From NCBI RefSeq assembly GCF_004138325.1, contig NZ_SBLB01000007.1, forward strand, positions 153,947 to 217,946: a stretch of DNA of 64,000 bases. Reading direction: 5' to 3'. Under the pieces are notes generated by a model. It was not told where the DNA came from. It did no database searches and worked only from the letters and a program-made list of their open reading frames with translations. Below are positions 37,611-47,130 of the stretch, in pieces. The position numbers were made by a program, and so were the translations under genes. Origin of the DNA: Spirosoma sordidisoli (GTDB lineage: Bacteria > Bacteroidota > Bacteroidia > Cytophagales > Spirosomataceae). How positions within the stretch are numbered: the stretch's first letter is position 1; each line of letters starts with the position of its first letter.

Positions 37611-39545
37611 ATGCTGATTACCCCCGGCCCCCTGTTAGCCACCGTTAACACGCCTGATGATCTTCGCAAGCTCAGCAAGACCCAGCTCCCGCAACTTGCC
37701 GACGAACTCCGCCAATTCATTATCGACGATGTGTCGGTCTATGGTGGCCATTTCGGGGCCAGCCTGGGCGTGGTTGAGCTGACTGTTGCCCTGCATTACG
37801 TCTTCAATACACCCGACGACCAGCTGATCTGGGACGTAGGTCACCAGGCCTACGGACACAAGATTCTGACCGGTCGGCGGGATCGCTTCCATACCCAGCG
37901 GTTCTACAAAGGCCTGTCGGGCTTTCCCAAGCGAAAAGAGAGCGCGTACGACGCGTTTGGTGTCGGGCACTCCTCAACCTCCATCTCGGCAGCGCTGGGC
38001 ATGGCGGTGGCTTCGCAGCTTCAGGGAAATACCGAGCGGAGCCACATTGCGGTTATCGGCGATGGCGCCCTGACCGCGGGTGAGGCTTTCGAGGGCATGA
38101 ACCATGCCGGCGCTACCGACAGCAATCTGCTTATTGTCCTCAACGACAACTGCATGAGCATAGACCCCAACGTGGGCGCGCTTCGGGAGTACCTGACCGA
38201 CATTACGACATCGCAGACGTATAACAAGGTCAAAGACGAGATCTGGAATCTGCTGGGCAAAATGGACAAGCTCGGCAAAACGGCCCAGGAACTGGTATCG
38301 CAGGTGCAGTCGGGCATCAAGAGTTCGCTGCTGGAACAGAGCAACCTGTTCGAGTCGCTCCACCTCCGCTATTTTGGCCCGATCGACGGACACGATATCG
38401 ATCATCTGGTCAGTGTGCTCGATGATCTGAAACATATTCCCGGTCCCAAGCTGCTGCACGTGCTGACGGTCAAGGGAAAAGGATATGCTCCTGCCGAGAA
38501 AGACCAGACCAAATGGCACGCGCCCGGTCTGTTCGATAAGGTGACGGGGGTGATCCAGAAAAAAGTATACGATACGCCCCAGCCGCCCAAGTACCAGGAC
38601 GTGTTCGGCAATACGCTGGTCGAGCTGGCTCAACAAAATCCGCGCGTCGTGGGCGTTACGCCAGCTATGCCCTCGGGTTCATCCATGAATATCATGATGA
38701 AGGCCATGCCCGACCGCGCCTTCGACGTCGGTATTGCCGAGCAGCATGCCGTTACGTTCTCGGCTGGTATGGCAACGCAGGGCGAAGTAGTGTTCTGTAA
38801 CATCTACTCGACCTTCATGCAGCGGGCCTATGATCAGGTTATCCACGACGTTTGTATTCAGGAGCTGCCGGTTATCTTCTGCCTCGACCGCGCCGGTTTT
38901 GCCGGTGCCGACGGGCCAACGCACCACGGTGCCTATGACCTGGCCTACATGCGCTGTGTTCCCAATATGATCGTGGCCGCACCCATGAACGAGCAGGAGC
39001 TGCGGAACATGATGTTCACGGCGGCATCGGACGAGGTTCAGCAGGGTAAACAGGCCTTTACGATCCGGTACCCACGGGGCGAAGGCGTTATGCCCGACTG
39101 GCGCACACCGTTCGAGAAACAGGTGGTGGGCAAAGGCCAGATGATCCAGGACGGAGAGGATGTAGCTATTCTGACCATCGGTCATATCGGAAACTACGCC
39201 ATTCAGGCCACGCAGATGCTGGCTAAAGAAGGTGTCAAACCGGCGCATTTCGACATGCGTTATGTAAAGCCCCTCGATGAAGAGCTGCTCCACCAGATCT
39301 TCAACCGCTTCGATCGGATCGTTACCGTCGAGGATGGCTGCGTTATGGGTGGGTTTGGCAGCGCCGTGCTGGAGTTTATGGCCGAGCATGGCTACATGGC
39401 CCGCGTGAAGCGGCTGGGTATCCCCGACGCGGTTATCGAACACGGCGAACAGATTGAACTACACCGCGAGTGCGGCTTCGACCCGGCCGGTATTGCCGAA
39501 GCCGTTCGTGAACTGCTGTTTACAGGTCGGCCGGTCGTCGTATAA
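37611..39545 (+). CDS. dxs: 1-deoxy-D-xylulose-5-phosphate synthase
   Basis: The 644-residue thiamine-diphosphate enzyme condenses pyruvate and glyceraldehyde 3-phosphate, the first step of the MEP isoprenoid pathway. Visible motifs are DVGHQAYGHKILTGRRD, the ThDP/Mg site GDGALTAGEAFEGMNHAG...NDN, and HVLTVKGKGYAPAE. The transketolase-type second half has GIAEQHAVTFSAGMA and FCLDRAGFAGADGPTHHG, and the C-terminal domain also looks complete. The start at 37611 is preferred because the protein then begins at the family's usual N-terminus. lysC follows after a long hairpin. Confidence 0.96.
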   Translation: MLITPGPLLATVNTPDDLRKLSKTQLPQLADELRQFIIDDVSVYGGHFGASLGVVELTVALHYVFNTPDDQLIWDVGHQAYGHKILTGRRDRFHTQRFYKGLSGFPKRKESAYDAFGVGHSSTSISAALGMAVASQLQGNTERSHIAVIGDGALTAGEAFEGMNHAGATDSNLLIVLNDNCMSIDPNVGALREYLTDITTSQTYNKVKDEIWNLLGKMDKLGKTAQELVSQVQSGIKSSLLEQSNLFESLHLRYFGPIDGHDIDHLVSVLDDLKHIPGPKLLHVLTVKGKGYAPAEKDQTKWHAPGLFDKVTGVIQKKVYDTPQPPKYQDVFGNTLVELAQQNPRVVGVTPAMPSGSSMNIMMKAMPDRAFDVGIAEQHAVTFSAGMATQGEVVFCNIYSTFMQRAYDQVIHDVCIQELPVIFCLDRAGFAGADGPTHHGAYDLAYMRCVPNMIVAAPMNEQELRNMMFTAASDEVQQGKQAFTIRYPRGEGVMPDWRTPFEKQVVGKGQMIQDGEDVAILTIGHIGNYAIQATQMLAKEGVKPAHFDMRYVKPLDEELLHQIFNRFDRIVTVEDGCVMGGFGSAVLEFMAEHGYMARVKRLGIPDAVIEHGEQIELHRECGFDPAGIAEAVRELLFTGRPVVV

Positions 39546-39559
39546 GAGTTATTATCAGC

Positions 39560-39638
39560 AACACGGGTTGAACCGATCAGACCGATTGGTACGGAAACCA
39601 TAGCCGTTCTAATCCGTCTGATGGGTTCGGCCCGTGTT
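39560..39638. repeat. Imperfect 28-bp inverted repeat between dxs and lysC
   Basis: The arms 39560-39587 and 39611-39638 match at 24 of 28 positions when inverted, around a 23-nt loop. The structure begins 14 nt after the dxs stop and ends 18 nt before the lysC ATG at 39657. No T-tract follows. It could be a transcript end, an attenuator-like leader for lysC or an mRNA-stability element; it is not the known lysine riboswitch, which is much larger. Confidence 0.7.
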
Positions 39639-39656
39639 TGTGTCGTTTATAGACCT

Positions 39657-40913
39657 ATGAAAGTTTTCAAGTTTGGGGGTGCGTCGGTAAAAGACGCGGC
39701 CGGCGTGCGTAATCTGGCCGATATTGTTCAGGCCCAGGGTCAGGGTGCCGTTGTGGTTATTTCGGCCATGGGTAAAACAACCAACGCACTCGAAGAAGTG
39801 GTGCGGGCCTACATGAACCGGCAGGCCGACGAGCTGCAGCGACAACTGCAAATCCTGCAAACCTACCACGAGTCGATCATGGGTGAGCTGGCAGGGGGCG
39901 ATTTCTCGGCTGTTCACCAGACCCTCCGTACGCTGTCCGACTACCTCCGCCGGCCGCCATCGGCCCGGTATGACGAGACCTACGACCAGATCGTATCGAT
40001 AGGGGAGTTACTCTCGACGCAGATTGTAGCTGCTTACCTGAGTCATATCGGATTACCGGTTCGGTGGGTCGATGCACGTGAAGTGGTTCGTACTGACGCC
40101 ACTTTCCGCGAAGGACGGGTAGACTGGGACGCCACCCAGCAACGTATAGTGAAAACCGTAAAGGGTCCGGTGACAACCATTACCCAGGGATTCATTGGGC
40201 AGACGGGTTCGCCCGACGGGACCGGCTACCGTACAACGACACTCGGCCGCGAAGGATCCGACTATACAGCCGCTATTTTTGCCTACTGCCTCGATGCCGA
40301 AAGCGTAACGATCTGGAAAGACGTACCGGGCGTACTCAACGCTGACCCCAAATATTTTGACGAGACAGTGCTGCTCGAGAAGCTGACTTACCAGGATGCT
40401 ATCGAACTGGCGTATTACGGCGCGACGGTTATTCACCCCAAAACGATGAAACCGCTGCAGAACAAAGGGATTCCGTTGTACGTACGATCGTTCGTACAGC
40501 CCGGCGCGCCAGGTACGATGATCGGCAATGTAGAGCAGCGACTCACCACCCCGTCGTTTATCTTCAAAGTAAATCAGGTTTTGATTTCGCTGCACCCGAA
40601 CGATTTCTCGTTCATAGCCGAAGATAACCTGAGCCGGATATTCGGACGGTTTGCGCAGGTAGGGGTAAAAATAAACCTGATGCAGAACACGGCCATCAGC
40701 TTCTCGGTGGTGGTCGACAACAACCCCGACCGGTTGCCAGCCTTACTGACGGTGCTGCGGCAGGATTTCCGGGTAACCTACAACGACGGGCTGGAGCTGA
40801 TCACGATCCGGCACTACGACCAGCCGACCATCGACCGCGTACTGGTCGATAAGAAACTGCTGCTGGAGCAAAAAAGCCGCTATACGGCGCAACTGGTTGT
40901 AAAGAACCTGTAA
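39657..40913 (+). CDS. lysC: Aspartate kinase
   Basis: The 418-residue monofunctional kinase phosphorylates L-aspartate, the entry to lysine, threonine, methionine and diaminopimelate synthesis. The N-terminus MKVFKFGGASVKDAAGVRNL is the aspartokinase signature. TTTLGREGSDYTAAIFAYCL and WKDVPGVLNADP form the nucleotide and substrate sites. The C-terminal third carries ACT domains (FIAEDNLSRIFGRFAQVGVK), so feedback inhibition by an amino acid is likely. The ATG at 39657 is preferred; a codon 12 residues upstream lies within the hairpin. It converges with the PorP gene. Confidence 0.93.
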   Translation: MKVFKFGGASVKDAAGVRNLADIVQAQGQGAVVVISAMGKTTNALEEVVRAYMNRQADELQRQLQILQTYHESIMGELAGGDFSAVHQTLRTLSDYLRRPPSARYDETYDQIVSIGELLSTQIVAAYLSHIGLPVRWVDAREVVRTDATFREGRVDWDATQQRIVKTVKGPVTTITQGFIGQTGSPDGTGYRTTTLGREGSDYTAAIFAYCLDAESVTIWKDVPGVLNADPKYFDETVLLEKLTYQDAIELAYYGATVIHPKTMKPLQNKGIPLYVRSFVQPGAPGTMIGNVEQRLTTPSFIFKVNQVLISLHPNDFSFIAEDNLSRIFGRFAQVGVKINLMQNTAISFSVVVDNNPDRLPALLTVLRQDFRVTYNDGLELITIRHYDQPTIDRVLVDKKLLLEQKSRYTAQLVVKNL

Positions 40914-40935
40914 GAGAGAGAATCAACACACCCCG

Positions 40936-41967
40936 TCAGAATTTGGGGCAGGGCAGTTTCTTGCTGCGTTTCCGTACGCCAGCACGACGACCTTCGGGTT
41001 TCTCGAAAATGTACGACAGCGACAGTTCGTGCGAGCCTCCGCTGTTGCCGAGCGTCGATACGGTCACGTCATAGCTGTAGCCAATGGAGAACTGGTCCAT
41101 GCGGTAGCCAGCCAGCAGCGCCAGCGCATCGTGGTTGTTGATGGTCTGGTTGTACTTCTTGAACGGAATGCCGCGGTAGTAGGCACCGACTGTCAGCGGG
41201 GCATAGGTCAGGTAAGCGCCCAGATCCAGCTGGTCATATTTGCCCTGAAACTTGTAAAGAATCACCGGCGAGAAGCTGATTTCGCGGTCCTGCTCGTCGG
41301 CCAGTCCCGTGAAGCCCATCAGCGGAATACGCAGCCCGGCGTGAATACTGCCCTTCATGGGTAACCGATCCTGACCGCCAACAAAAAATCCCTGGTCGGG
41401 GCGGTTGATGTGGTGAGCCGCAGCGCCAATCCAGAACCAGTCGGAATAGAAAAGCCCGCCCGTTGAGAAGTCGACGTATTTGTTGCGGGGCATACCACCC
41501 TGTAAGGTCGGATCGCCCGATACGCTGCCGGTAATGAAGCCCCGGTCGGTGAACTGATCGCCGGTTGTCAAACCAAAGTAGTTGATATTCCGGTTAACAT
41601 AGGAGCCTTGCAACCCTAACCGCATAAAAGAGGTCTCACTAACCTGGAACTGGTAAGCATATTGCAGGCCAATTTCTGTCGACTGGATGCGGCCCTGGCC
41701 CTGATTATCGTTCATGATCAGCAAACCGACGCCACTGTTGAAGCGGTCGATGTAATGATCCACACCAACCATGCTGGTTACGTAGTTCGTGATAGCAGGC
41801 CACTGGTTCCGGTAGTTGGCGGTGATGCGCGGAGCCAGCGCCGACCCGGCAAACGCTGGATTCAGATACTGCGGGGCCGCATAGAACTGCGTAAACTGCG
41901 GGTCCTGCGCAACGGCCAGCCGGGCGAGGGCCAGCGCCCACAACATCAGTACGTATTTCTTACTCAT
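40936..41967 (-). CDS. Type IX secretion system membrane protein, PorP/SprF family
   Basis: The 343-residue product has a signal peptide (MSKKYVLMLWALALARLAVA). The strong PorP/SprF signature QDPQFTQFYAAPQYLNPAFA follows, then a beta-barrel sequence ending near YIFEKPEGRR. Members are outer-membrane partners of giant type IX-secreted proteins such as SprB. It is transcribed divergently from a giant protein with a gliding-type C-terminus, a typical pairing. A role in attaching or exporting that protein is therefore likely. Confidence 0.92.
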   Translation of the reverse strand: MSKKYVLMLWALALARLAVAQDPQFTQFYAAPQYLNPAFAGSALAPRITANYRNQWPAITNYVTSMVGVDHYIDRFNSGVGLLIMNDNQGQGRIQSTEIGLQYAYQFQVSETSFMRLGLQGSYVNRNINYFGLTTGDQFTDRGFITGSVSGDPTLQGGMPRNKYVDFSTGGLFYSDWFWIGAAAHHINRPDQGFFVGGQDRLPMKGSIHAGLRIPLMGFTGLADEQDREISFSPVILYKFQGKYDQLDLGAYLTYAPLTVGAYYRGIPFKKYNQTINNHDALALLAGYRMDQFSIGYSYDVTVSTLGNSGGSHELSLSYIFEKPEGRRAGVRKRSKKLPCPKF

Positions 41968-42200
41968 ATGGATTAACTCGGGCAAAGAATGGGCCAATTT
42001 TTAGACTTGCAACGCTGGCAGCGAAAAACCAGTATTAGGGGCGGAAACAGCCTATAAAATTAGTCGGTTTCATTGCCCTTTAACGGCCAACAGGCGATAA
42101 AATTTTAGAGCAACTGCTTCGTTTATACTAACGTAATGCCCCCGTTGTCTGTTATGTGGAGGGTTGAATTTGAGTAGAGCGGGCTTTTCAGTGATCATAC

Positions 42201-45200
42201 ATGTATACGTCTAATGGGTTTACTCGGTTTGCCGGCCTCTGGCTGGTGCTGTTTCTGCTGGCAGGACTGACAACAGCCCTGGCGCAGCGGGGATTTAGCG
42301 TGAGTGGCAAAGCCTGTGTTCCCGATCAGGAGTGTAAGGCCGATTCGCTGCTGTTTACCGATAGTGTCAGTACCGGCGTAACGACCCGGGTCTGGAATTT
42401 TGGCGATGGCGGATCGTCGCTGACTACACAGAATAGTACGTTTGCCCGTCATGTCTACCAGACCGCTGGTACTTATACGGTTACTCTGACCCGAACGCTT
42501 AGCGGCACAGTTACCCAAACCGTAGAGCGACTGATCACCATCAATAACCGGCCCCAGCCTTTTGCCAGCTGGCGAACCGATACGACCATCTGTATCGGCG
42601 AACGAATCACCCTCGATCCCTACGCGAGCGGCCCCCCGCCTTCGGGCTACAAATTTCTCTGGTACCCCAAAGGCGATACGACCCAGACTATACAGGTCGA
42701 TAGCTCGGGTTGTTATTCTGTCGAAGCCATCGACCCCAATACGGGCTGCTCGTACCAGGACCGAATCAACGTGTCGGTCTGTGGTGAACGGCCGCAGTCG
42801 CAGGGGGTGAAATGGTACTTTGGTCAGAACGCCGGACTCGACTTTGCCGGGGGCGGCAATCCGGAACCGATCGAAGACGGAACCCTAAATACCATCGAAG
42901 GCTCGTCGTCCATTGCTAATACCAAAGGCATACTGCTGTTCTACACCGACGGAATAACCGTATACGGCAAAGACGGCAAACCACTCAAGTCGCTGGACCC
43001 GCGCGACTCGTCGGCTACGGCTACGCCCATTCCGCTGGGAGGTAATAAAAACTCTACCCAATCGGCGCTCATCGTTCCCAAACCCACCTGCCGGGGCTGC
43101 GAGTACCTGTATTACATCTATACCACCTCGGAGGTGCGCGGCCAGAAACAGCTGACCTACAGCATTGTCGATATGCGGCAGAATGGCGGTAAAGGAGCCG
43201 TTGTCCAGAAAAACATTCCGGTTACCGAGCCGGGCAAAGGCACCGAGCAATCGGCCTCGGTCCGCAACGACCGCGACTCTACCTACTGGGTCATCACCCG
43301 CGTTTTCGGTACCAATCAGTTTGAAGTCCGACACCTGACCCGCGAAGAAAATCCGTCTGTAAAGACCTTCACTGGCGGACAAACGCTCGACTCACTGGCC
43401 AACGCCGAAGGCTACATCAAGATCGGCCCGGCCGATACGACCGGTGGGAACGCAGGCAACCGGCCCATGGCGGTCGTGGTACCCGGCCCACCCAAAAACT
43501 CCGTCGATCTGTTCACCTTCAACGATTCGACGGGTAACCTGACCTTCGATCGAACGATCGATCTTGGGCCAGCCCCGCCCAAAGCCTACGGGGTCGAGTT
43601 CTCGCCCGACGGCAAAAGCCTGTACGTAACCATGCTGGCCGATACCAACGCCGATGGAAGCCAGAAGGGCTCGTCGTACATTCTTAAATACGACCTTAAC
43701 CTGCGCGACTCGCTGCTGACCCGATCCCGAACGGTGGTAGACAGCAGCACCACCCGGCAGTATGGCTCCATCCAGATCGGTCCCGATGGTCGGATCTACG
43801 TAGCCATTCAGGGCAGCAGCTCGCTGGGCACCATCGAGAATCCGAACGGCGGTCTGCTCGACAGTTTGCGGTTCAACCCCGAGGGGCAGTCGCTGGGCGG
43901 CAAAACCAGTCAGCTGGGTCTGCCCAACCTGGTGGCCAACTTCAACGATCCGTCAAACGGGCCGGGCTTCACCTATGCCGACACCTGCGCCAACCAGCCA
44001 ACCGTTTTTCAGGCCAGTCCGAACTGTCCGAAGCTGAAAGAAACGTATACCTGGAACTTCGGCGACGGCAGCGCCCCCGTTTCGACCACGGCCCTGCAGC
44101 CGCAAACCCATACGTACCGACAACCGGGCGATTATTCGGTCAGCCTCCGGATCGTTACCCAGCTCAGCAACGGCCGCGGTATCTGTAAAGACACGACCAT
44201 TACCGATACCATCACGATTGTTGAAACGCCACCCGATATAAACCTGGGCGCCGATACGGCCATCTGTAACAAAAAAGGTCTGACGCTCGATCTGAAAGTG
44301 GAGGCTAAACTGTACGTCTGGCTCGTAAACGGGCGCGTGGCGGGCAGGCAAAAGACCCTGACCCTGACCCGACCGGGCTTCTACGACGTGGTAGGTATTG
44401 CAGCCAACGGAGGCTGTTTCAAGACCGATACCATCGAAGTGCAGATCCGGCCGGTTCCCTCGCTCGACCTGGGTCCCGACACCGTGTTCTGCTACCGATC
44501 GGCCGTGACGCTGACGGTGCCGCAGATGCGCTGGACCCAGTTCCAGTGGAGCAACGGCAGCACGGAACGAAATTCACAGGTGTCGCGGGCGGGTACGTAC
44601 TTCGTTACGGCTAAAGACAACATCGGCTGCGAAAATTCCGATACGATTCAGGTCAACGAACTGCCAAAGATCACGCTTCGTGCCGCCCTGACCGGCCCCA
44701 CCGCCTGTACTACGGCCAACGGCACCATTGAGCTGACAGCCAGCCCGGTAGGCAGCTATACCTACGTCTGGAGTGGCGGGGCGGGCGCTACCCTGCCCGC
44801 TACGATCAACCGCATAACCGGTCTGCCCGAAGGGAATTACGCCGTAACGGCCACCGACACCGTGTATGGTTGTGAAGCCGACAGCTCCTTTACGCTCCGG
44901 TCGCCGATCAATCAGCTGGCTATCTCGCCCACGGTACGCGATGCGCTCTGTAGCCAGCCTAACAGCGGTACAATCAGTCTGCGGGTTACGGGCGGTACCG
45001 CCACCGCCTACGTCTGGCTGGATCGGAGCAACAATCCGGTATCGACCAGCGCCGTATTCAACACGGCTGCGCCGGGCGTTTATCAGGTGCAGGTGACCGA
45101 CCAGAACGGGTGTAAAGCCAGTCTCGACAGCATAGCCGTCGGGCTCGACAGTACCGGCTTTGCCCGACTTGGTCCCGATACGCTCAAGTGTCTGGGCAAT

Positions 45201-45884
45201 CCGGTTACGCTGGCTCCGCGCGAGGGCGATGTACCGGGCAACGTATACCAGTGGAGTACGGGCGCTACCTCGCCAACCATCTCGGTCACCCAGCCGGGCG
45301 CTTACAGCCTTGTGGTGCGCAACACGCAGAACGGTTGCGTCGGCCGCAGCTCGGTCCGCGTCGGCGATCGGCCACCCCCGCAGTTCTCGCTCACCCGCGA
45401 AGCCTCCTTATGTGAAGGCGACCAGGGCATTGTTCAGCTATCGGCAGGCGGAGCACCGACGCTGCGGTACCGCTGGCTCAGTCCGCGAACCGATACGACC
45501 CAGCGGATTACCGTCAGTCGCGCCGGCGACTATAGCGTGCGCGTAACCGACGTACAGGGCTGTACGGCCGTAGGCACCTCGCGGGTGCTGAATCTGTGCG
45601 AACCGCGTGTCAACGTGCCGGATGCCTTCACGCCCAACAACGACGGGGTAAACGACCAGCTTCAGGTCTTCACCGCCTACGTGATCGAGTACGAGTTCAA
45701 GGTCTATAACCGCTGGGGTGAAGTGATCTTCGTGAGCAACAGTCCGGAGCAGCGATGGGACGGAACTTACAAAGGAACGATGTACCCGGCCATGGTTTAT
45801 CCGTATACGGTAACGTACAAAAGTGAGTCGTTTCCGGACCGCGGAAAGATGGTAAAACGGGGTACTGTAATGGTCATTCGCTAG
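42201..45884 (+). CDS. Giant PKD-domain protein with gliding/T9SS type B C-terminal domain
   Basis: The 1227-residue product has a signal peptide (ending TTALAQ). It has a PKD domain (VWNFGDGG...YQTAGTYTVTL), a propeller-like region beginning KWYFGQNAGLDFAGGGNPEP, and a second PKD (YTWNFGDGSAPVS). Several Ig-like repeats with paired cysteines follow (LGADTAICN, LGPDTVFCY, LGPDTLKCL). The gliding motility-associated/CHU_C terminus is at the end (VPDAFTPNNDGVNDQLQVF, YNRWGEVIF). Such proteins are exported by type IX secretion and displayed on the surface, often for adhesion or gliding. The divergent PorP/SprF gene is its likely partner. Confidence 0.9.
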   Translation: MYTSNGFTRFAGLWLVLFLLAGLTTALAQRGFSVSGKACVPDQECKADSLLFTDSVSTGVTTRVWNFGDGGSSLTTQNSTFARHVYQTAGTYTVTLTRTLSGTVTQTVERLITINNRPQPFASWRTDTTICIGERITLDPYASGPPPSGYKFLWYPKGDTTQTIQVDSSGCYSVEAIDPNTGCSYQDRINVSVCGERPQSQGVKWYFGQNAGLDFAGGGNPEPIEDGTLNTIEGSSSIANTKGILLFYTDGITVYGKDGKPLKSLDPRDSSATATPIPLGGNKNSTQSALIVPKPTCRGCEYLYYIYTTSEVRGQKQLTYSIVDMRQNGGKGAVVQKNIPVTEPGKGTEQSASVRNDRDSTYWVITRVFGTNQFEVRHLTREENPSVKTFTGGQTLDSLANAEGYIKIGPADTTGGNAGNRPMAVVVPGPPKNSVDLFTFNDSTGNLTFDRTIDLGPAPPKAYGVEFSPDGKSLYVTMLADTNADGSQKGSSYILKYDLNLRDSLLTRSRTVVDSSTTRQYGSIQIGPDGRIYVAIQGSSSLGTIENPNGGLLDSLRFNPEGQSLGGKTSQLGLPNLVANFNDPSNGPGFTYADTCANQPTVFQASPNCPKLKETYTWNFGDGSAPVSTTALQPQTHTYRQPGDYSVSLRIVTQLSNGRGICKDTTITDTITIVETPPDINLGADTAICNKKGLTLDLKVEAKLYVWLVNGRVAGRQKTLTLTRPGFYDVVGIAANGGCFKTDTIEVQIRPVPSLDLGPDTVFCYRSAVTLTVPQMRWTQFQWSNGSTERNSQVSRAGTYFVTAKDNIGCENSDTIQVNELPKITLRAALTGPTACTTANGTIELTASPVGSYTYVWSGGAGATLPATINRITGLPEGNYAVTATDTVYGCEADSSFTLRSPINQLAISPTVRDALCSQPNSGTISLRVTGGTATAYVWLDRSNNPVSTSAVFNTAAPGVYQVQVTDQNGCKASLDSIAVGLDSTGFARLGPDTLKCLGNPVTLAPREGDVPGNVYQWSTGATSPTISVTQPGAYSLVVRNTQNGCVGRSSVRVGDRPPPQFSLTREASLCEGDQGIVQLSAGGAPTLRYRWLSPRTDTTQRITVSRAGDYSVRVTDVQGCTAVGTSRVLNLCEPRVNVPDAFTPNNDGVNDQLQVFTAYVIEYEFKVYNRWGEVIFVSNSPEQRWDGTYKGTMYPAMVYPYTVTYKSESFPDRGKMVKRGTVMVIR

Positions 45885-45906
45885 CGGAAATACGGGCTTT
45901 TTTTCG

Positions 45907-45966
45907 TAAATTTGAAGGAAAGGCCCCGCCCGAATACCCCGACTTTTCGGGTCGAAACGGGCGGGG
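45907..45966 (+). promoter_or_regulatory. ruvB upstream element: -7 box and leader hairpin
   Basis: TAAATTTG at 45907-45914 matches the -7 consensus. It is followed by a hairpin with arms CCCCGCCCG (45924-45932) and CGGGCGGGG (45958-45966) and an inner ACCCCGA/TCGGGT stem. The hairpin ends 18 nt before the ruvB ATG. It could end the upstream transcript or shape the ruvB leader. Confidence 0.45.
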
Positions 45967-45984
45967 TCTGTACGGAAAAAAACT

Positions 45985-47013
45985 ATGCGAAACGACTTTC
46001 TGAAAGGCTCTACCGACGGCATGACCGCCACCGATAAGGAGATCGAACGGGCGCTCCGGCCGCTCTCGTTCTCCGACTTCACGGGCCAGGCCAAAATACT
46101 CGACAACCTGGAAGTGTTTGTGCGGGCGGCTCAGCAGCGGGGCGACGCGCTCGACCACGTGCTGCTGCACGGCCCGCCGGGCCTGGGTAAAACCACCCTG
46201 TCGCACATCGTAGCCAATGAGCTGAACGCCAATATCAAGATGACCTCCGGGCCCGTGCTCGACAAGCCTTCCGACCTGGCCGGGTTGCTGACCAACCTTC
46301 AGCCCAACGACGTGCTGTTCATCGACGAGATACACCGGCTCAACCCCATCGTGGAGGAGTATCTGTACTCGGCCATGGAAGACTATAAAATCGACATCAT
46401 GCTCGACTCGGGCCCGAACGCCCGTACGGTACAGATCAAGCTGAATCCGTTTACGCTGATCGGCGCTACGACCCGCGCCGGTATGCTTACGGCACCCCTG
46501 CGCGCCCGCTTCGGCATCAGCTGCCGGCTCGAATACTACGACGCCCGGCTGCTGACCAGTATCGTGCAGCGCTCGTCGGCTATTCTGGGAACGCCGATCG
46601 ATGAAATGGGGGCCTATGAGATTGCCCGTCGGAGCCGCGGTACACCGCGTATTGCCAACAACCTGCTCCGCCGTACCCGCGACTTTGCGCAGGTAAAAGG
46701 CAACGGTTATATCAACGTAGAGATTGCCGAGATTGCCCTGAGCGCGCTCGAAGTCGACCAGAACGGACTCGACGATATGGACAACCGGATTCTGTCGACC
46801 ATTATCGAAAAGTTCAAGGGCGGCCCCGTAGGCCTGTCTACCATCGCAACAGCCTGTGGCGAAGAGTCTGAAACCATCGAGGAGGTATATGAGCCATTCC
46901 TGATTCAGGAAGGCTTTCTGAAGCGAACGGCGCGTGGCCGGGAAGCCACCGAAAAAGCCTATATCCACCTGGGGGTTGTACCCAACTACAAGACTGGCGA
47001 TCTGTTCGGGTAA
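45985..47013 (+). CDS. ruvB: Holliday junction branch-migration helicase RuvB
   Basis: The 342-residue AAA+ motor drives branch migration with RuvA. Motifs present are RPLSFSDFTGQAKILDNL, Walker A GPPGLGKTTLSHIVA, Walker B VLFIDEIHRL, the RuvA-contact and sensor region (DSGPNARTVQIKLNPFTLIG), GATTRAGMLTAPLRARFG, and the C-terminal winged helix (EPFLIQEGFLKRTARGR). The length is normal. It stands alone, away from ruvA and ruvC, and is followed by a very long palindrome. Confidence 0.97.
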   Translation: MRNDFLKGSTDGMTATDKEIERALRPLSFSDFTGQAKILDNLEVFVRAAQQRGDALDHVLLHGPPGLGKTTLSHIVANELNANIKMTSGPVLDKPSDLAGLLTNLQPNDVLFIDEIHRLNPIVEEYLYSAMEDYKIDIMLDSGPNARTVQIKLNPFTLIGATTRAGMLTAPLRARFGISCRLEYYDARLLTSIVQRSSAILGTPIDEMGAYEIARRSRGTPRIANNLLRRTRDFAQVKGNGYINVEIAEIALSALEVDQNGLDDMDNRILSTIIEKFKGGPVGLSTIATACGEESETIEEVYEPFLIQEGFLKRTARGREATEKAYIHLGVVPNYKTGDLFG

Positions 47014-47027
47014 GCCCGGTACTGCAT

Positions 47028-47092
47028 AGCCAAACGGTCGCCAGGAGCGGGACAGTCCAGCAACTTGTCCCGCTCCTGGCGACCGTTTGGCT
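47028..47092. repeat. Perfect 26-bp palindrome after ruvB
   Basis: The arms 47028-47053 and 47067-47092 are exact inverted copies around a 13-nt loop. The stem is GC-rich (AGCCAAACGGTCGCCAGG...) but lacks a T-tract on either side. It lies between the convergent ruvB and ArsR-type genes and could end both transcripts. Confidence 0.92.
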
Positions 47093-47130
47093 TCTGCGAG
47101 GCTACGTTGTAATGGATAGCCTGCAAATGC

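Noticed and set aside
39560..39656. Lysine riboswitch upstream of lysC
   Set aside because: The gap is only 111 nt, lacks the conserved five-helix junction sequences, and is explained by a single long hairpin.
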